A stretch of DNA of 64,000 nucleotides from assembly GCA_009840305.1 (NCBI GenBank), contig VXNY01000016.1, positions 39,320 to 103,319 of the forward strand, written 5' to 3'. Below are positions 16,890 to 26,427 of the stretch, in pieces. A program made the translations under genes and the position numbers. Under the pieces are notes generated by a model. It saw nothing but the letters and a program-made list of their open reading frames with translations, was not told the DNA's origin and did not search any database. The DNA is from Gammaproteobacteria bacterium. Its GTDB lineage: Bacteria > Pseudomonadota > Gammaproteobacteria > Pseudomonadales > Azotimanducaceae. The first letter of the stretch is position 1; each line of letters starts with the position of its first letter.

Positions 16890-18297
16890 ACTTCGTTTAC
16901 GTACACCTGACGAAGCTACGGATGTAGGCGTTCTGCTGGCTCGCAGGTATTGGTGGGCGTTATTAGGCAGTTGGGCAGTTTTTGCGATTCCAATTTTTGG
17001 AGTTGCTTGCTATATACCAAACACGATCCTAGCACTCTTATTTTTTTGGTGGTTTAAACCGTTGTACGAACGACTGCCGCTACAAGTTGTCAGCTCGGCA
17101 ATTTTCTTACAGAAACACAGTTTGAAATCGGGTTTGCGAGGGGTTTTTCAATACGATACTCTGGCGTGGATGACGATATTTCGATTGTGTCCTGGTAGAA
17201 GCACGTTGACTCCGATCGCGGCATTGGAGGGTATCGAAAGTGGTACTGGTAAGATTCGAAGACGACGACAACTCATTAAATCGCCGCTAATCAGTTCCTA
17301 CTTACTTCTCCACGGCGGGATGGCCCTATGTGAGCTCATCTTGATTGCGACCGGGGTCATTTTGTACATGAAAATTTTCCAGCCAGTATTTGACGAGACG
17401 GCGGTGTCAGCTCAATTAGTTTCGATGCGGTGGGACTGGGTGTGGGATTCGCAGTCAGGTAAACTGGTAATCCTCAGCCTACTATTAGCCAGCTCAGCGT
17501 TTATCGCTCCTTTCTATGTTTGTGCTGGATTTGGTTTGTACATCAATCGTCGAATCGGATTAGAGGGTTGGGACCTGTATCTTGGCTTACAGAGATTGAT
17601 TACTCGACTGAGCGTGGTATGTCTCGCACTCGTAATCCTTCTCCCCGTAGTCAGTGTAGTAGCACAAGACGCAACAGATACTACGTCCTTGACGGTGGGC
17701 TCCAAAGCAAACGTTCGTTCCGAAATTGACGAAACGATACGTGAGCACGTAGTTCTGGAAGAGCGCTTTAGAGAGATACGACGAGATGAAAGGAAACCCA
17801 GAAGCCCTTGGAGTGAATTGCTTCAACATTTGGCTTACTGGAGTTTCGTGGGACTGTTGGTCGCGTTGTTCGTTTGGCTTGTGGTTTGGGTAGTGTTCAG
17901 ACTTCGAATCTGGGAGTTCGTCAAGAAACGATCCCGATCGAGTAAGGTCGAGGAATCTGAAGTCTCTATTATCGCGGATGCAAAAAAGGGAGTGGACCTG
18001 CCATCCGATGTAGTCGCCAACGCCAAATTGGCCTGGAACGAAGGACGCGCTCGGGACGCCATGTCATTGCTCTATCGAGGGGCACTGCTCTTCCTAATCG
18101 CCAAATACTCGTGCCCAATTGAAGTGTGTGATACGGAACGCGTCTGTGCCCGCGTGATTGCTCGGCGAGTACCGTCACTGAGTACCGTTTTTAACAAACT
18201 CAGTTTGCATTGGCAACAAGTAGCTTACGGCAAAAAAACACTTGCCGACCGAGAGTTTCGACAACTCCTTTCACAATATGAAGATTCGTTCGCGTAG
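16864..18297 (+). CDS. DUF4129 domain membrane protein
   Basis: 477 residues from the GTG at 16864 (a TTG at 16852 is also open). Several membrane helices in the N-terminal half, a periplasmic or loop segment about 275-320, one more helix near 340, and a C-terminal cytoplasmic domain with the DUF4129 pattern: NEGRARDAMSLLYRGALLFL followed by VCDTERVCARVIARR and an LHWQQVAYGKK block. The arrangement and position between SpoIIM-like and DUF4350 genes match the known MoxR/DUF58 cluster. Function unknown. Its 3' end overlaps the next gene by 20 bases. Confidence 0.82.
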   Translation: MKFQDSQVELRLRTPDEATDVGVLLARRYWWALLGSWAVFAIPIFGVACYIPNTILALLFFWWFKPLYERLPLQVVSSAIFLQKHSLKSGLRGVFQYDTLAWMTIFRLCPGRSTLTPIAALEGIESGTGKIRRRRQLIKSPLISSYLLLHGGMALCELILIATGVILYMKIFQPVFDETAVSAQLVSMRWDWVWDSQSGKLVILSLLLASSAFIAPFYVCAGFGLYINRRIGLEGWDLYLGLQRLITRLSVVCLALVILLPVVSVVAQDATDTTSLTVGSKANVRSEIDETIREHVVLEERFREIRRDERKPRSPWSELLQHLAYWSFVGLLVALFVWLVVWVVFRLRIWEFVKKRSRSSKVEESEVSIIADAKKGVDLPSDVVANAKLAWNEGRARDAMSLLYRGALLFLIAKYSCPIEVCDTERVCARVIARRVPSLSTVFNKLSLHWQQVAYGKKTLADREFRQLLSQYEDSFA

Positions 18298-19522
18298 TTC
18301 CAATACCTGGGTCTACGTTCTCGTCGGTGCACTTGTTGTACTCGGCAGTGTACTCATTTTCGGCGGTTGGATTTTGTGGCGGCTAAACACCGAGGAACAA
18401 ACCCAGCTCGTTCTAACTAGTGAAGCTCGCAGAGATCGATGGTTCGCGATTTCAAAGTTCAGCAAAGAATATGGATTGAATGTACACTCGCGAGCGCAAC
18501 TCAATGCAGAAAAAATGCCTGCACTATCGGATACGATAATACTTGCAGATGTACGCAGTGCAGTGATCGATGAAAGTATCAGTGCGGGATTGGAAAACTG
18601 GGTCTTACGAGGTGGTACATTGATCTATCGCGTACCTGTAGTGTATACCGATGAAGATCCTTTGAGCGCGCTAAACTCACAATATTTCCCAAATAAGTTT
18701 ATGGTTTTTGAGGAACGTGAACCCAGTATTTTTGACGCTTGGAATTTAGGATTCCTGCAAGCTCCGGTAAAGCTTCCGTGTTCCCCGTCTACACAACCCA
18801 TTCAGTTTGCCAATGGGGACACTGCAAACCTCGAAAAGAGCTCACCAATTCCGCCTTACCTTGTAACCAGTGAGTCCCCCTTTGCTGAAGACATCGTGTC
18901 TTTATCGCAAATGTACTTTCTAAAAATGAACTGGGGACTCGGGACAGTGTATTTCGCAACGGACCTAGATGTTTGGTCCAATCAACGTGTGGACTGTGCC
19001 GATCATGCGTACGTGTTCTTACATATGGTCGGAGGCACCGCCGATCCGATTACTAGTCGAACCGATGAAATCGCGGTTTGGATTGTCCCTCGTAAGCCCG
19101 TGAATACACCACATCTTCTCAATTTAGTGTGGGACAATTATTACATTCCACTAATTGGAATCTTAATTACGTTCCTCTTGGTATTGATCGCGCGCAATGT
19201 AAGGAGTTCTCCAGCAATACATGGAATTCCAACTCCCCGCCGCGCCACAGTCGATTATGTCACCAGCGTAACAGAATTTGCTTGGCGAAAAAATGACATC
19301 AAACGTTTTTTCCGAGCTTTTCAATGGGTGAGCGAAAACCCAAAGGGAGTCTTTGGTCCTCGCAAGAGTGCAGACACAGGAGTCACAAGTGAACTCGAGA
19401 AATCCGGCTCATTAGGTACTATGAATTTCTCGCCAAAGACCGATGCAGACTTGGTCGATAACGTGAGAAAACTACAAGCGAAATTGCGTCGAAATATGCA
19501 GCCATCACTAAAAAAATCTTAA
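18278..19522 (+). CDS. DUF4350 domain protein, membrane anchored
   Basis: 414 residues from the ATG at 18278 inside the previous gene. One membrane helix near residues 11-33 (VYVLVGALVVLGSVLIFGG), a long extracytoplasmic domain with the DUF4350-type start (KFSKEYGLNV; LADVRSAVIDE; ENWVLRGGTLIYRV), a second helix near 300 (YIPLIGILITFLLVLIARN) and a cytoplasmic tail. The fold resembles GldG/ABC-type periplasmic glutamine-amidotransferase-like domains. In this gene family cluster it accompanies DUF4129 and MoxR. Function unknown. Confidence 0.8.
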   Translation: MKIRSRSSNTWVYVLVGALVVLGSVLIFGGWILWRLNTEEQTQLVLTSEARRDRWFAISKFSKEYGLNVHSRAQLNAEKMPALSDTIILADVRSAVIDESISAGLENWVLRGGTLIYRVPVVYTDEDPLSALNSQYFPNKFMVFEEREPSIFDAWNLGFLQAPVKLPCSPSTQPIQFANGDTANLEKSSPIPPYLVTSESPFAEDIVSLSQMYFLKMNWGLGTVYFATDLDVWSNQRVDCADHAYVFLHMVGGTADPITSRTDEIAVWIVPRKPVNTPHLLNLVWDNYYIPLIGILITFLLVLIARNVRSSPAIHGIPTPRRATVDYVTSVTEFAWRKNDIKRFFRAFQWVSENPKGVFGPRKSADTGVTSELEKSGSLGTMNFSPKTDADLVDNVRKLQAKLRRNMQPSLKKS

Positions 19523-19540
19523 CGGAGAACCGCCATCAGT

Positions 19541-20563
19541 ATGAACGATATAGTCTCAACCGAATCAGAACAAAAACTTCATGACGTAGACGCTCAGACG
19601 ATAGAAGCAATCGACAGGTGTTCGCAATGTTTTAGTCAGATTTCAGCGAACATTTCACAAATTGTGCTTGGACAGGATGAAGTGGTCGATCACGTTTTGC
19701 AGTGTTTGATAGCGAACGGTCACGTGTTACTCGAGGGTGTGCCTGGTTTAGGTAAGACTCTGTTAGTTCGCGCCCTAGCCACGAGCATTCAAGCGGATAC
19801 GGCACGTATTCAGTTCACGCCCGACCTGATGCCAAGTGATGTTACTGGCCACGCACAGTACAGTCTGAAAACGGAAGAGTTCATTATTCGAAAAGGACCC
19901 GTCTTCACCAATCTGTTATTAGCAGATGAGATTAATCGAGCACCTGCGAAGACTCAATCAGCTCTTCTTGAGATCATGCAAGAACGTCGAGCAACTATCG
20001 AAGGGGAGAGTTTCGCAGTTGCCAAACCATACATGGTTTTAGCCACACAAAATCCAATTGAATTCGAAGGTACCTATCCTCTTCCAGAAGCTCAACTGGA
20101 TCGATTCATGATCAATGCCTACATTGACTATCCTGCCGCGGACGATGAAGTCGCGATTGTTGATCAGGTAACCACCGATCGAGCCGTAGACCAACTTGAC
20201 ACTTCCGCTATCGAAGCTGTGGCTACCGCGGAAGACATCTTGACCGCACAACAGATAGCTTCGAGAATTCACATTGATGACGAAGTATTGAAGTACGCTG
20301 TGGAGATAGTTCGCGCAACACGTAACTTCAATGGTGTCACTCAAGGTGCGAGTCCACGTGCAGGAATTGCTTTAGCTCGCATGGCGCGTGGAGCCGCACT
20401 GATGAACAACAGACACTTTGTTACACCAGACGACATTCATACAACCGCATTACCTGCATTGCGACATCGCATTTCACTGAGTCCAGAGTTTCAAATTGAA
20501 GGTCTGTCCGCAGATAAAGTTTTGAGTGACATTATTGCAGAGATTCCTGCGCCAAGAACATGA
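19541..20563 (+). CDS. MoxR family AAA+ ATPase
   Basis: 340 residues, cytoplasmic chaperone-like ATPase. Walker A GVPGLGKT at 66-73, Walker B LLADEINRAP with Asp129-Glu130, the helix-2 insert typical of MoxR (TARIQFTPDLMPSDVTG), sensor 1 ATQNPIEFEGTYPLPEAQLD and sensor 2 GASPRAGIALAR. MoxR proteins usually act with DUF58 or von Willebrand A partners on envelope or metal-insertion targets. It overlaps the DUF58 gene by 4 bases (ATGA), supporting a physical pair. Confidence 0.93.
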   Translation: MNDIVSTESEQKLHDVDAQTIEAIDRCSQCFSQISANISQIVLGQDEVVDHVLQCLIANGHVLLEGVPGLGKTLLVRALATSIQADTARIQFTPDLMPSDVTGHAQYSLKTEEFIIRKGPVFTNLLLADEINRAPAKTQSALLEIMQERRATIEGESFAVAKPYMVLATQNPIEFEGTYPLPEAQLDRFMINAYIDYPAADDEVAIVDQVTTDRAVDQLDTSAIEAVATAEDILTAQQIASRIHIDDEVLKYAVEIVRATRNFNGVTQGASPRAGIALARMARGAALMNNRHFVTPDDIHTTALPALRHRISLSPEFQIEGLSADKVLSDIIAEIPAPRT

Positions 20564-21891
20564 GGCCTTCTAACCTCTTTGTTGGTAGTCTAGCAGGAAT
20601 CACGGTGTTGGCGATACTCTCGCCGACTTTGAGACTACTTCGGTTCCCTGAGTTTCTCTACCAGTTTCTTGATCTGTCGTTGATCATTGTGGCGTGTTTC
20701 TTGCTCGCAATCATCGTCATCGACTATTTGATACTACGCAATCGGGCTGAATTTGAAGCGCATCGGGAAATGGCGAACAGCTTAGCCGTGGGACACAAAA
20801 GCAATGTAGAACTGTCCGTTCGCCATAACTCCGAACGAACTGTCAAACTGGTCATACACGATCGATGCCCTTTAGAACTCAATCCTAAAAACTCAAAGAT
20901 ATCGCAAGCGGTTCCCGCGCACAGTACGGTACGCTTTGAGTATTCCGTCCATCCACGCGTCCGCGGTAACTTCGAGCTCGAATTTGTAGACATTACTTAC
21001 GATTCGATACTTGGATTCTGGCAAGCGATTGCGCATGTACCTTGTGAGACCTCTGTTCGGGTCTACCCGGACTTTGCCCAAATCAGTAGGTATCTCCAAA
21101 TTTTGTTAGCGCATCAGACGTTATTGATCGGCATGCGGAAACAGCATCGTCGTGGAAAGGGGCTCGACTTTCATCAGTTGCGCGAGTATCGCCAAGGAGA
21201 TCAGTTGAATCACATCGACTGGAAGACTACCTCTAAACGTCGGGATTTGATTTCTCGCGAGTTTCAAGATGAGCGGTCGCAACAATTATTGTTTCTAGTG
21301 GACACGGGAAAACGTATGCATGGCGACGACGAGGTGTCGCCGCTCTTTGACCAAGCCCTTGACGCAATGCTGTTGCTGTCCTATATCGCCCTCCAACAAG
21401 GGGATGGTGTGTCGGTGTATTGTTTTGGACAAATATCTCGTTGGATTCCAGAAATGAAGGGACTATCGTCAATTACTCGGATGCTTCACCGCACCTATGA
21501 CTTGCATACCGGTACTTATGCATCCGATTACATTGAAGCGGCAGAAAACGCTCTCGCACGTCACCGCAAACGATCATTAGTTGTATTGTTGACTAGCTTT
21601 CGAGACGATGATCAAGACCTACCGGTTGCACTGAAATTGCTTTCGACTCGACACATCGTCATGCTCGCGAACTTGCACGAGAGTCTTGTAGATCGTTTAT
21701 ATCGGACCGATGTTGACACAGCCGCTAGTGCTCTAAGCGTCTTGGGTATCGCGAGGTACATTCAGGAACGAGCGCGCGTTGTTGCGCAATGTAAAGGATC
21801 ATGTAGAGTCGTGCTGGAAAGCAAACCCAAAGACCTTCCGATAAATATGGTCAATGCCTACTGGAGTCTAAAGCGTTCCGGGCAGTTTTGA
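20560..21891 (+). CDS. DUF58 domain protein
   Basis: 443 residues. Two membrane helices at the N-terminus (about 10-24 and 36-56), then an extended beta-rich part, then the DUF58 core: GLDFHQLREYRQGDQLNHIDW with the invariant RxYxxGDxxxxIDW pattern near residues 208-227, followed by a von Willebrand A-like fold (LLFLVDTGKRM, DxG in place of the full MIDAS DxSxS). Partner of MoxR. Last gene of the tightly packed cluster; a 95-base gap follows before another RDD gene. Confidence 0.9.
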   Translation: MRPSNLFVGSLAGITVLAILSPTLRLLRFPEFLYQFLDLSLIIVACFLLAIIVIDYLILRNRAEFEAHREMANSLAVGHKSNVELSVRHNSERTVKLVIHDRCPLELNPKNSKISQAVPAHSTVRFEYSVHPRVRGNFELEFVDITYDSILGFWQAIAHVPCETSVRVYPDFAQISRYLQILLAHQTLLIGMRKQHRRGKGLDFHQLREYRQGDQLNHIDWKTTSKRRDLISREFQDERSQQLLFLVDTGKRMHGDDEVSPLFDQALDAMLLLSYIALQQGDGVSVYCFGQISRWIPEMKGLSSITRMLHRTYDLHTGTYASDYIEAAENALARHRKRSLVVLLTSFRDDDQDLPVALKLLSTRHIVMLANLHESLVDRLYRTDVDTAASALSVLGIARYIQERARVVAQCKGSCRVVLESKPKDLPINMVNAYWSLKRSGQF

Positions 21892-21986
21892 CCAGCAGAG
21901 GGTATGATCAAAGCAACCGAATTGTGAAGTACGGAAAGAAACCCAACGATCACTGCGTCTACAGACAATCCTCACGTAGTTGAACA

Positions 21987-22652
21987 ATGTCAACGACATT
22001 TAACCCTTACGAAGCACCGAAGACGGGCTTCGCCGAGACGCAATCAGACATCGAGGAGTACGAGCTTGCCACGATTAAGGAACGGGTTTTTGCTCGAATA
22101 ATCGATACGATCATACGAAACTTCACATTATTCGGGATACTGACATTAATTTGGGTCATCATGACGCTCACAGGAGATACTGTGGAGTCCCTGGGTGATT
22201 GGCTCTTATTAGATGAGGAAGATGACGGCTACAGCTTTTTTTCATTTAATCTGTTCAATCCTTACATTTACCTCGCAATCCCTTTTTCCCACGGTCTATT
22301 TCTATTAATACATGGAGTATTGTTGCACCGGTACGGCCAAACCATAGGAAAAAGGCTTTTAAAAATCGCGATAGTAGACGCCGATACACACGGGAGAGTC
22401 CCTTTAGCTCGTCTTGTGGTATTCCGCTATGTAATTTGGGACGTTCCCTGGCTGTTCAATACTATATTCAATTGGTGCATTCGTTTAGTCGATCTCGCTT
22501 TTGGACTGAGAGCGGACCGTCGAACACTTCACGACATGACCACTAACACCATCGTCGTAAAAGTCAATCGGCTGACCATTCCAAACGCGCCGACATTAGA
22601 ACGACTAGCGCGACTGGCTCAGAGTCGTGGTGCTTTAAGAGTGGTGTCGTAG
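21987..22652 (+). CDS. RDD family membrane protein (paralogue 1 of a pair)
   Basis: 221 residues. It opens MSTTFNPYEAPKTGF, then ARIIDTIIRN (the RDD start), two to three membrane helices, GQTIGKRLLKIAIVD and RRTLHDMTTNTIVVKV at the domain end. It is clearly a sister of the RDD protein at 24301: both share NPYxAP near the start, an ELA...ER..ARxID block and the same C-terminal ending. Separated from the MoxR/DUF58 cluster by a short gap and probably part of the same functional group. Function unknown. Confidence 0.8.
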   Translation: MSTTFNPYEAPKTGFAETQSDIEEYELATIKERVFARIIDTIIRNFTLFGILTLIWVIMTLTGDTVESLGDWLLLDEEDDGYSFFSFNLFNPYIYLAIPFSHGLFLLIHGVLLHRYGQTIGKRLLKIAIVDADTHGRVPLARLVVFRYVIWDVPWLFNTIFNWCIRLVDLAFGLRADRRTLHDMTTNTIVVKVNRLTIPNAPTLERLARLAQSRGALRVVS

Positions 22653-22823
22653 CAATGTCACACTGCGTTGGAGAAAGAACTATTTAGAACTCATTCCTCA
22701 TGTTCAATTGGAGTGCCGTAGCGCTCCGTAGCTCTATCGAATAGAACTCTCTTGACCAAGCAAAATGTGGAGCTCTTGACTCAGCCATACCTGACGAGAT
22801 TGTCACCCTGATCGAGTATTAGG

Positions 22824-23978
22824 TCAAATCAAAGTACCATCGTTGAGGAGCGAAACGAACTCTCTATAAGGCATAATGTCTACGGAGCCAATACGTCTTC
22901 GGTCGTCTTCAGCGGTCACTACAATCGCTGATTTCGGGTTGTGTTCTTCAATAAAGGCTTTAATTCCTCGTAGATCGCGAGATCTCACACGGCTTTTGAC
23001 TTCGACTGCTACTTGACCGTCTCCAAGAACAAAGTCAACTTCAAGTCCTGAACTGGTACGCCAAAAGGCAATGTCAAAGTCTTTCTCTAAGTAGCTCCTC
23101 GCTGCCCAAAGTTCCGTGAGTATCAAGTGCTCAAAAGATTTTCCGAACTCGGTTGTGCTAAGGTGGTCAAGGGTACGTCCACAAACGAAATTTGCTAGTC
23201 CAACATCGAATAGGTAGAACTTGGGTTTGCTCGAAATTGTCCGACGTTTTGAAGGTTTTCTAAAAGGAAAAACGAGATATCCCACGAGTGTATCTTCAAG
23301 GATTTCGACATAGGTACGTACTGTGTGGTTACTCACCCCACAGTCTCGAGAGATGCTACTGTAATTTAAGATTTCTCCATGGAAGAATCTCATCGACTTG
23401 AAAAAGCGGGAGAAGGACTGCGCGTTACGGATATAGGCTTCGTTGTAAATTTCTGTTTCGAGATAGTTATTGACGTATGCATCGAGGTTACGACGGAAAT
23501 TTTGACGCCCGTACACAGCAGGGAGTAGCCCGCAATTCAATCCCGTCAGCAAGTCAAATTCTTTGATTTCACCTATCGTCAACGGGTACATATGGAATCG
23601 CCATGCTCTGCCGCCGAGTAAATTGATGCCAGGAATTTTCAACTTCCGAGCACTTGACCCACATAGAACAAATGAGTAGTGTTTGTTTTCAATCAACCGG
23701 TGTACTTCATCCAAAAGGTTTGGCGCGTTTTGCACCTCATCGATTACGACAGGATGTCCTAGTTTTTCTAGCGGTCGTGCTTGGAGTATTTCACCAAGAG
23801 CAGTTGGTCGAACACTAAAACGATCTCGTTGATCAAAGTCTAAGAGGTCTATATAGATTGACTGATTGAACTTTCGACGCAAATAGGTGGACTTTCCGCA
23901 CTGTCGAGGACCCCACAAGAATGCAGACTGTTTTGCAGGAAGTTGAAGGTCCAACTTGCGATCATAATATTTTTGCAC
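22824..23978 (-). CDS. AAA-type ATPase with DUF4143 domain (accessory)
   Basis: 384 residues, GTG start. N-terminal AAA domain with Walker A GPRQCGKST (about 23-31), Walker B-like VVIDEVQNAP near 74-83, sensor SFVLCGSSARKLK. Then a helix-turn-helix segment CGVSNHTVRTYVEIL near 228-242, and a C-terminal nuclease-like DUF4143 part with EVDFVLGDGQVAVEVKS, the E..D...EVK pattern of PD-(D/E)XK folds. Such genes are mobile, patchily distributed, and of unknown role; some are thought to be toxin-antitoxin or defence related. It sits on the opposite strand between two RDD paralogues, suggesting a late insertion, and has a palindrome over its -10 box. Confidence 0.85.
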   Translation of the reverse strand: MQKYYDRKLDLQLPAKQSAFLWGPRQCGKSTYLRRKFNQSIYIDLLDFDQRDRFSVRPTALGEILQARPLEKLGHPVVIDEVQNAPNLLDEVHRLIENKHYSFVLCGSSARKLKIPGINLLGGRAWRFHMYPLTIGEIKEFDLLTGLNCGLLPAVYGRQNFRRNLDAYVNNYLETEIYNEAYIRNAQSFSRFFKSMRFFHGEILNYSSISRDCGVSNHTVRTYVEILEDTLVGYLVFPFRKPSKRRTISSKPKFYLFDVGLANFVCGRTLDHLSTTEFGKSFEHLILTELWAARSYLEKDFDIAFWRTSSGLEVDFVLGDGQVAVEVKSRVRSRDLRGIKAFIEEHNPKSAIVVTAEDDRRRIGSVDIMPYREFVSLLNDGTLI

Positions 23979-23981
23979 TTA

Positions 23982-24020
23982 ACTTCCAAAAAAGATGGAT
24001 ATTTGGAATTATACTTCCAA
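23982..24020 (-). promoter_or_regulatory. Palindromic -10 region and repeat upstream of the DUF4143 ATPase
   Basis: On the minus strand TTGGAAG-TATAAT-TCCAA: a perfect TATAAT (24008-24013) is embedded in a 6-bp inverted repeat TTGGAA/TTCCAA (24003-24020). A third half-site TTGGAAGT occurs nearer the gene (23982-23989). The layout suggests an operator occluding the promoter, perhaps for self-repression through the protein's helix-turn-helix part. That is inference. Confidence 0.4.
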
Positions 24021-24300
24021 TAAAACACAAAACGACTTGCACAACTTTTCGAAAGATATGTGCATTGATCAACGAGGCTCTTCGTTAGCGTGCATCTGGT
24101 CTCTCCAACTATTCGTTCACTACCTTTAGAAAGTTGTAGTTTTTGGCGATCTACTTCTGCTAAATTTGCGTTCGGATTAAATCACTTCGTCGTTCAACCA
24201 AGGACTATCGCTATTCATAAAATTATGCGATCGCGACCAATTTCGGTTTAATGAAACGACAGGTAGAGTCGCCACATTCTCGAATTGAAACCGCCAACCT
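24021..24300. other. Non-coding gap between DUF4143 ATPase and RDD gene
   Basis: About 280 bases without a credible gene, AT-richer than the neighbours. It must contain the promoter of the RDD gene at 24301. I see no clear promoter pair or repeat in it beyond the palindrome at its left end. Confidence 0.5.
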
Positions 24301-24879
24301 ATGACCGAACTTAATCCGTATATAGCACCCACTGCAGACTTAGATTACGAATTTGACATTGACGATATCGAGCTTGCAGGACTCGGTGAACGATTCCTTG
24401 CTCGGCTGATTGATTGGATTCTACGCTGCATCATTTTTGTCATTCTTTTGATAGTTTTCTTGCCAGGTCTGGCTGCATTGATCTTAAGAACTTGGGGAGA
24501 GAACTGGTTTGATGAAGTTGCGTACAACCCCTACGCATTAATGTGGCACGTTTTCATAAATTTCAACAATCCACTAATCATATATTTAATCGCGCTGACC
24601 CACATCACGTTTCTTCTTTTACAAGGAATTCCCTTAGCAATTTGGGGGCAAACTCTAGGCAAAAAGTGGATGAATATTGCGATGGTGGACCATGAGACCT
24701 ACGAGAAGGTCCCTTTCTTCAGATTATTTTTTCTACGCTATCTCGCGTGGGACATCCCAGCGCTGTTCTTCGGACCGTTAAACTGGTTGATTCGATTAAC
24801 GGATTTGTGCTTTGGTTTCCAGAACGACCGGAAGACGCTTCATGACAAACTAGCGAAAACAGTAGTCATCAAGGTGTAG
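24301..24879 (+). CDS. RDD family membrane protein (paralogue 2 of a pair)
   Basis: 192 residues, sister of the RDD protein at 21987. It opens MTELNPYIAPTADLDYEF, then ELAGLGERFLARLIDWILR, two to three helices, GQTLGKKWMNIAMVD and DRKTLHDKLAKTVVIKV at the end. It stands alone, 128 bases ahead of asnS, on the same strand. The pair probably arose by tandem duplication, later split by the DUF4143 ATPase gene. Function unknown. Confidence 0.82.
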   Translation: MTELNPYIAPTADLDYEFDIDDIELAGLGERFLARLIDWILRCIIFVILLIVFLPGLAALILRTWGENWFDEVAYNPYALMWHVFINFNNPLIIYLIALTHITFLLLQGIPLAIWGQTLGKKWMNIAMVDHETYEKVPFFRLFFLRYLAWDIPALFFGPLNWLIRLTDLCFGFQNDRKTLHDKLAKTVVIKV

Positions 24880-25007
24880 ATTGCAATTTTTGCAGAGATA
24901 ACTCTGCTTACGCAATGTCTCCAAGACTTCTTTCTACGCAATCTGCTTCTACAAACAATGAATCGATGGATTTTTGCAAGTTTAGATTTCACCCAAGTTA
25001 GAGACTT

Positions 25008-26402
25008 ATGACATCTTCTGATCAAAGTACAACGCGCAGTGTGTCAGTGAAACAGGCACTAACTGCGGATTACCACAAATCTGACTTGATTGAGGTTAAA
25101 GGCTGGATTCGATCGATTCGCTCATCAAAAGCCGGTCTAGCGTTCATAAGTTTAAACGATGGTTCGTGCTTCGACTCCATCCAAATTGTTGCGGGAGAAG
25201 AGCTTGCGAACTACGCTGACATCCTAGCATTGTCGACGGGTACCGCAATCACCGCTATAGGCCGACTGGTTAAATCTCTCGGTAAGGGTCAGGATTACGA
25301 AATCAAAGCCTCAGATATAGTAGTCGTCGGTAAAGTACAAGACCCAGAGAACTATCCGATAGCGAAAAAACGGCACAGTTTTGAATATTTACGAACTGTT
25401 GCCCATCTCCGACCCCGAACCAATACATTTGGGGCGATCGCACGTTTACGCCAGGCTCTAGCGCAAGCAATCCACTCATACTTCGAAAAAAACGACTTTG
25501 TATGGGTCAACACACCAATCATCACTGCCAGTGACTGTGAAGGTGCCGGGGACTTGTTCCGAGTCAGTACGCTCGAACTAACGAACGCACAAGTACGTTA
25601 CGAAGACGACTTTTTTGGTAAAGAAACTTTTCTATCGGTCTCCGGTCAGCTAAACGTCGAAGCATTCTGCATAGCTCTGTCAAAGGTTTACACATTCGGT
25701 CCCACTTTCAGAGCAGAAAATTCCAATACGAGTCGCCACTTGGCAGAGTTTTGGATGGTCGAGCCGGAAATTGCGTTTGCCGATTTAACTGACAACGTAG
25801 ATTTAGCTGAAGACTTTTTAAAGTCTATACTGGCCGATGTTTTGGAACGAATACCTGACGATATTGCTTTTTTTGAGCAGAGGATAAACGACGAAGTTTC
25901 AAGCAGATTTAACCATATCATCGAAAAACCATTCGTCAGAATGGAATACGACGAAGCGGTCGAAGTACTCCAACGATCAAAAGAGAGTTTTGAATTTCCC
26001 GTCGAATGGGGTCGAGACCTGCAGTCGGAACATGAAAAATACTTAACTGAACACACTGGGTCAGTTGTTGTGGTTACCAACTACCCCGCCGAAATCAAAG
26101 CCTTCTACATGCGCCTTAACGACGACGGCCGAACGGTGGCAGCTATGGATGTACTTGCACCCAGTATTGGAGAAATTATCGGCGGTAGCCAGCGAGAGGA
26201 GAGATTGGACGTTCTTGATTCAAGAATAGATAAGGAAATTAGAGACGAACTGTGGTGGTATCGGGATTTACGAAGGTACGGCACAGTACCTCATGCTGGC
26301 TTTGGGCTAGGGTTTGAGCGTTTGCTTCTGTACCTCTCGGGGATGGATAACATCCGCGACGTGACTCCGTTTCCCCGCGTGCCCAACAGCGCTACGTTTT
26401 AG
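25008..26402 (+). CDS. asnS: Asparaginyl-tRNA synthetase
   Basis: Charges tRNA-Asn with asparagine, class II synthetase, 464 residues. N-terminal OB-fold anticodon-binding domain ([25 protein letters not shown], read in part, near residues 27-50), then the catalytic core: motif 2 [22 protein letters not shown] near 226-246 and motif 3 [15 protein letters not shown] near 437-451. The AsnRS-type ending [10 protein letters not shown] distinguishes it from AspRS. The presence of AsnS means asparagine can be attached directly, without the transamidation route. Ordinary length. Confidence 0.95.
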   Translation: MTSSDQSTTRSVSVKQALTADYHKSDLIEVKGWIRSIRSSKAGLAFISLNDGSCFDSIQIVAGEELANYADILALSTGTAITAIGRLVKSLGKGQDYEIKASDIVVVGKVQDPENYPIAKKRHSFEYLRTVAHLRPRTNTFGAIARLRQALAQAIHSYFEKNDFVWVNTPIITASDCEGAGDLFRVSTLELTNAQVRYEDDFFGKETFLSVSGQLNVEAFCIALSKVYTFGPTFRAENSNTSRHLAEFWMVEPEIAFADLTDNVDLAEDFLKSILADVLERIPDDIAFFEQRINDEVSSRFNHIIEKPFVRMEYDEAVEVLQRSKESFEFPVEWGRDLQSEHEKYLTEHTGSVVVVTNYPAEIKAFYMRLNDDGRTVAAMDVLAPSIGEIIGGSQREERLDVLDSRIDKEIRDELWWYRDLRRYGTVPHAGFGLGFERLLLYLSGMDNIRDVTPFPRVPNSATF

Positions 26403-26427
26403 TGATCAGATGATGACTCACTGACGT

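Noticed and set aside
16295..16906. 203-codon open frame antisense to the SpoIIM-like gene
   Set aside because: It mirrors a hydrophobic coding sequence, has no recognisable motif and no ribosome site; the plus-strand gene is well supported by family pattern and overlap with its neighbours.
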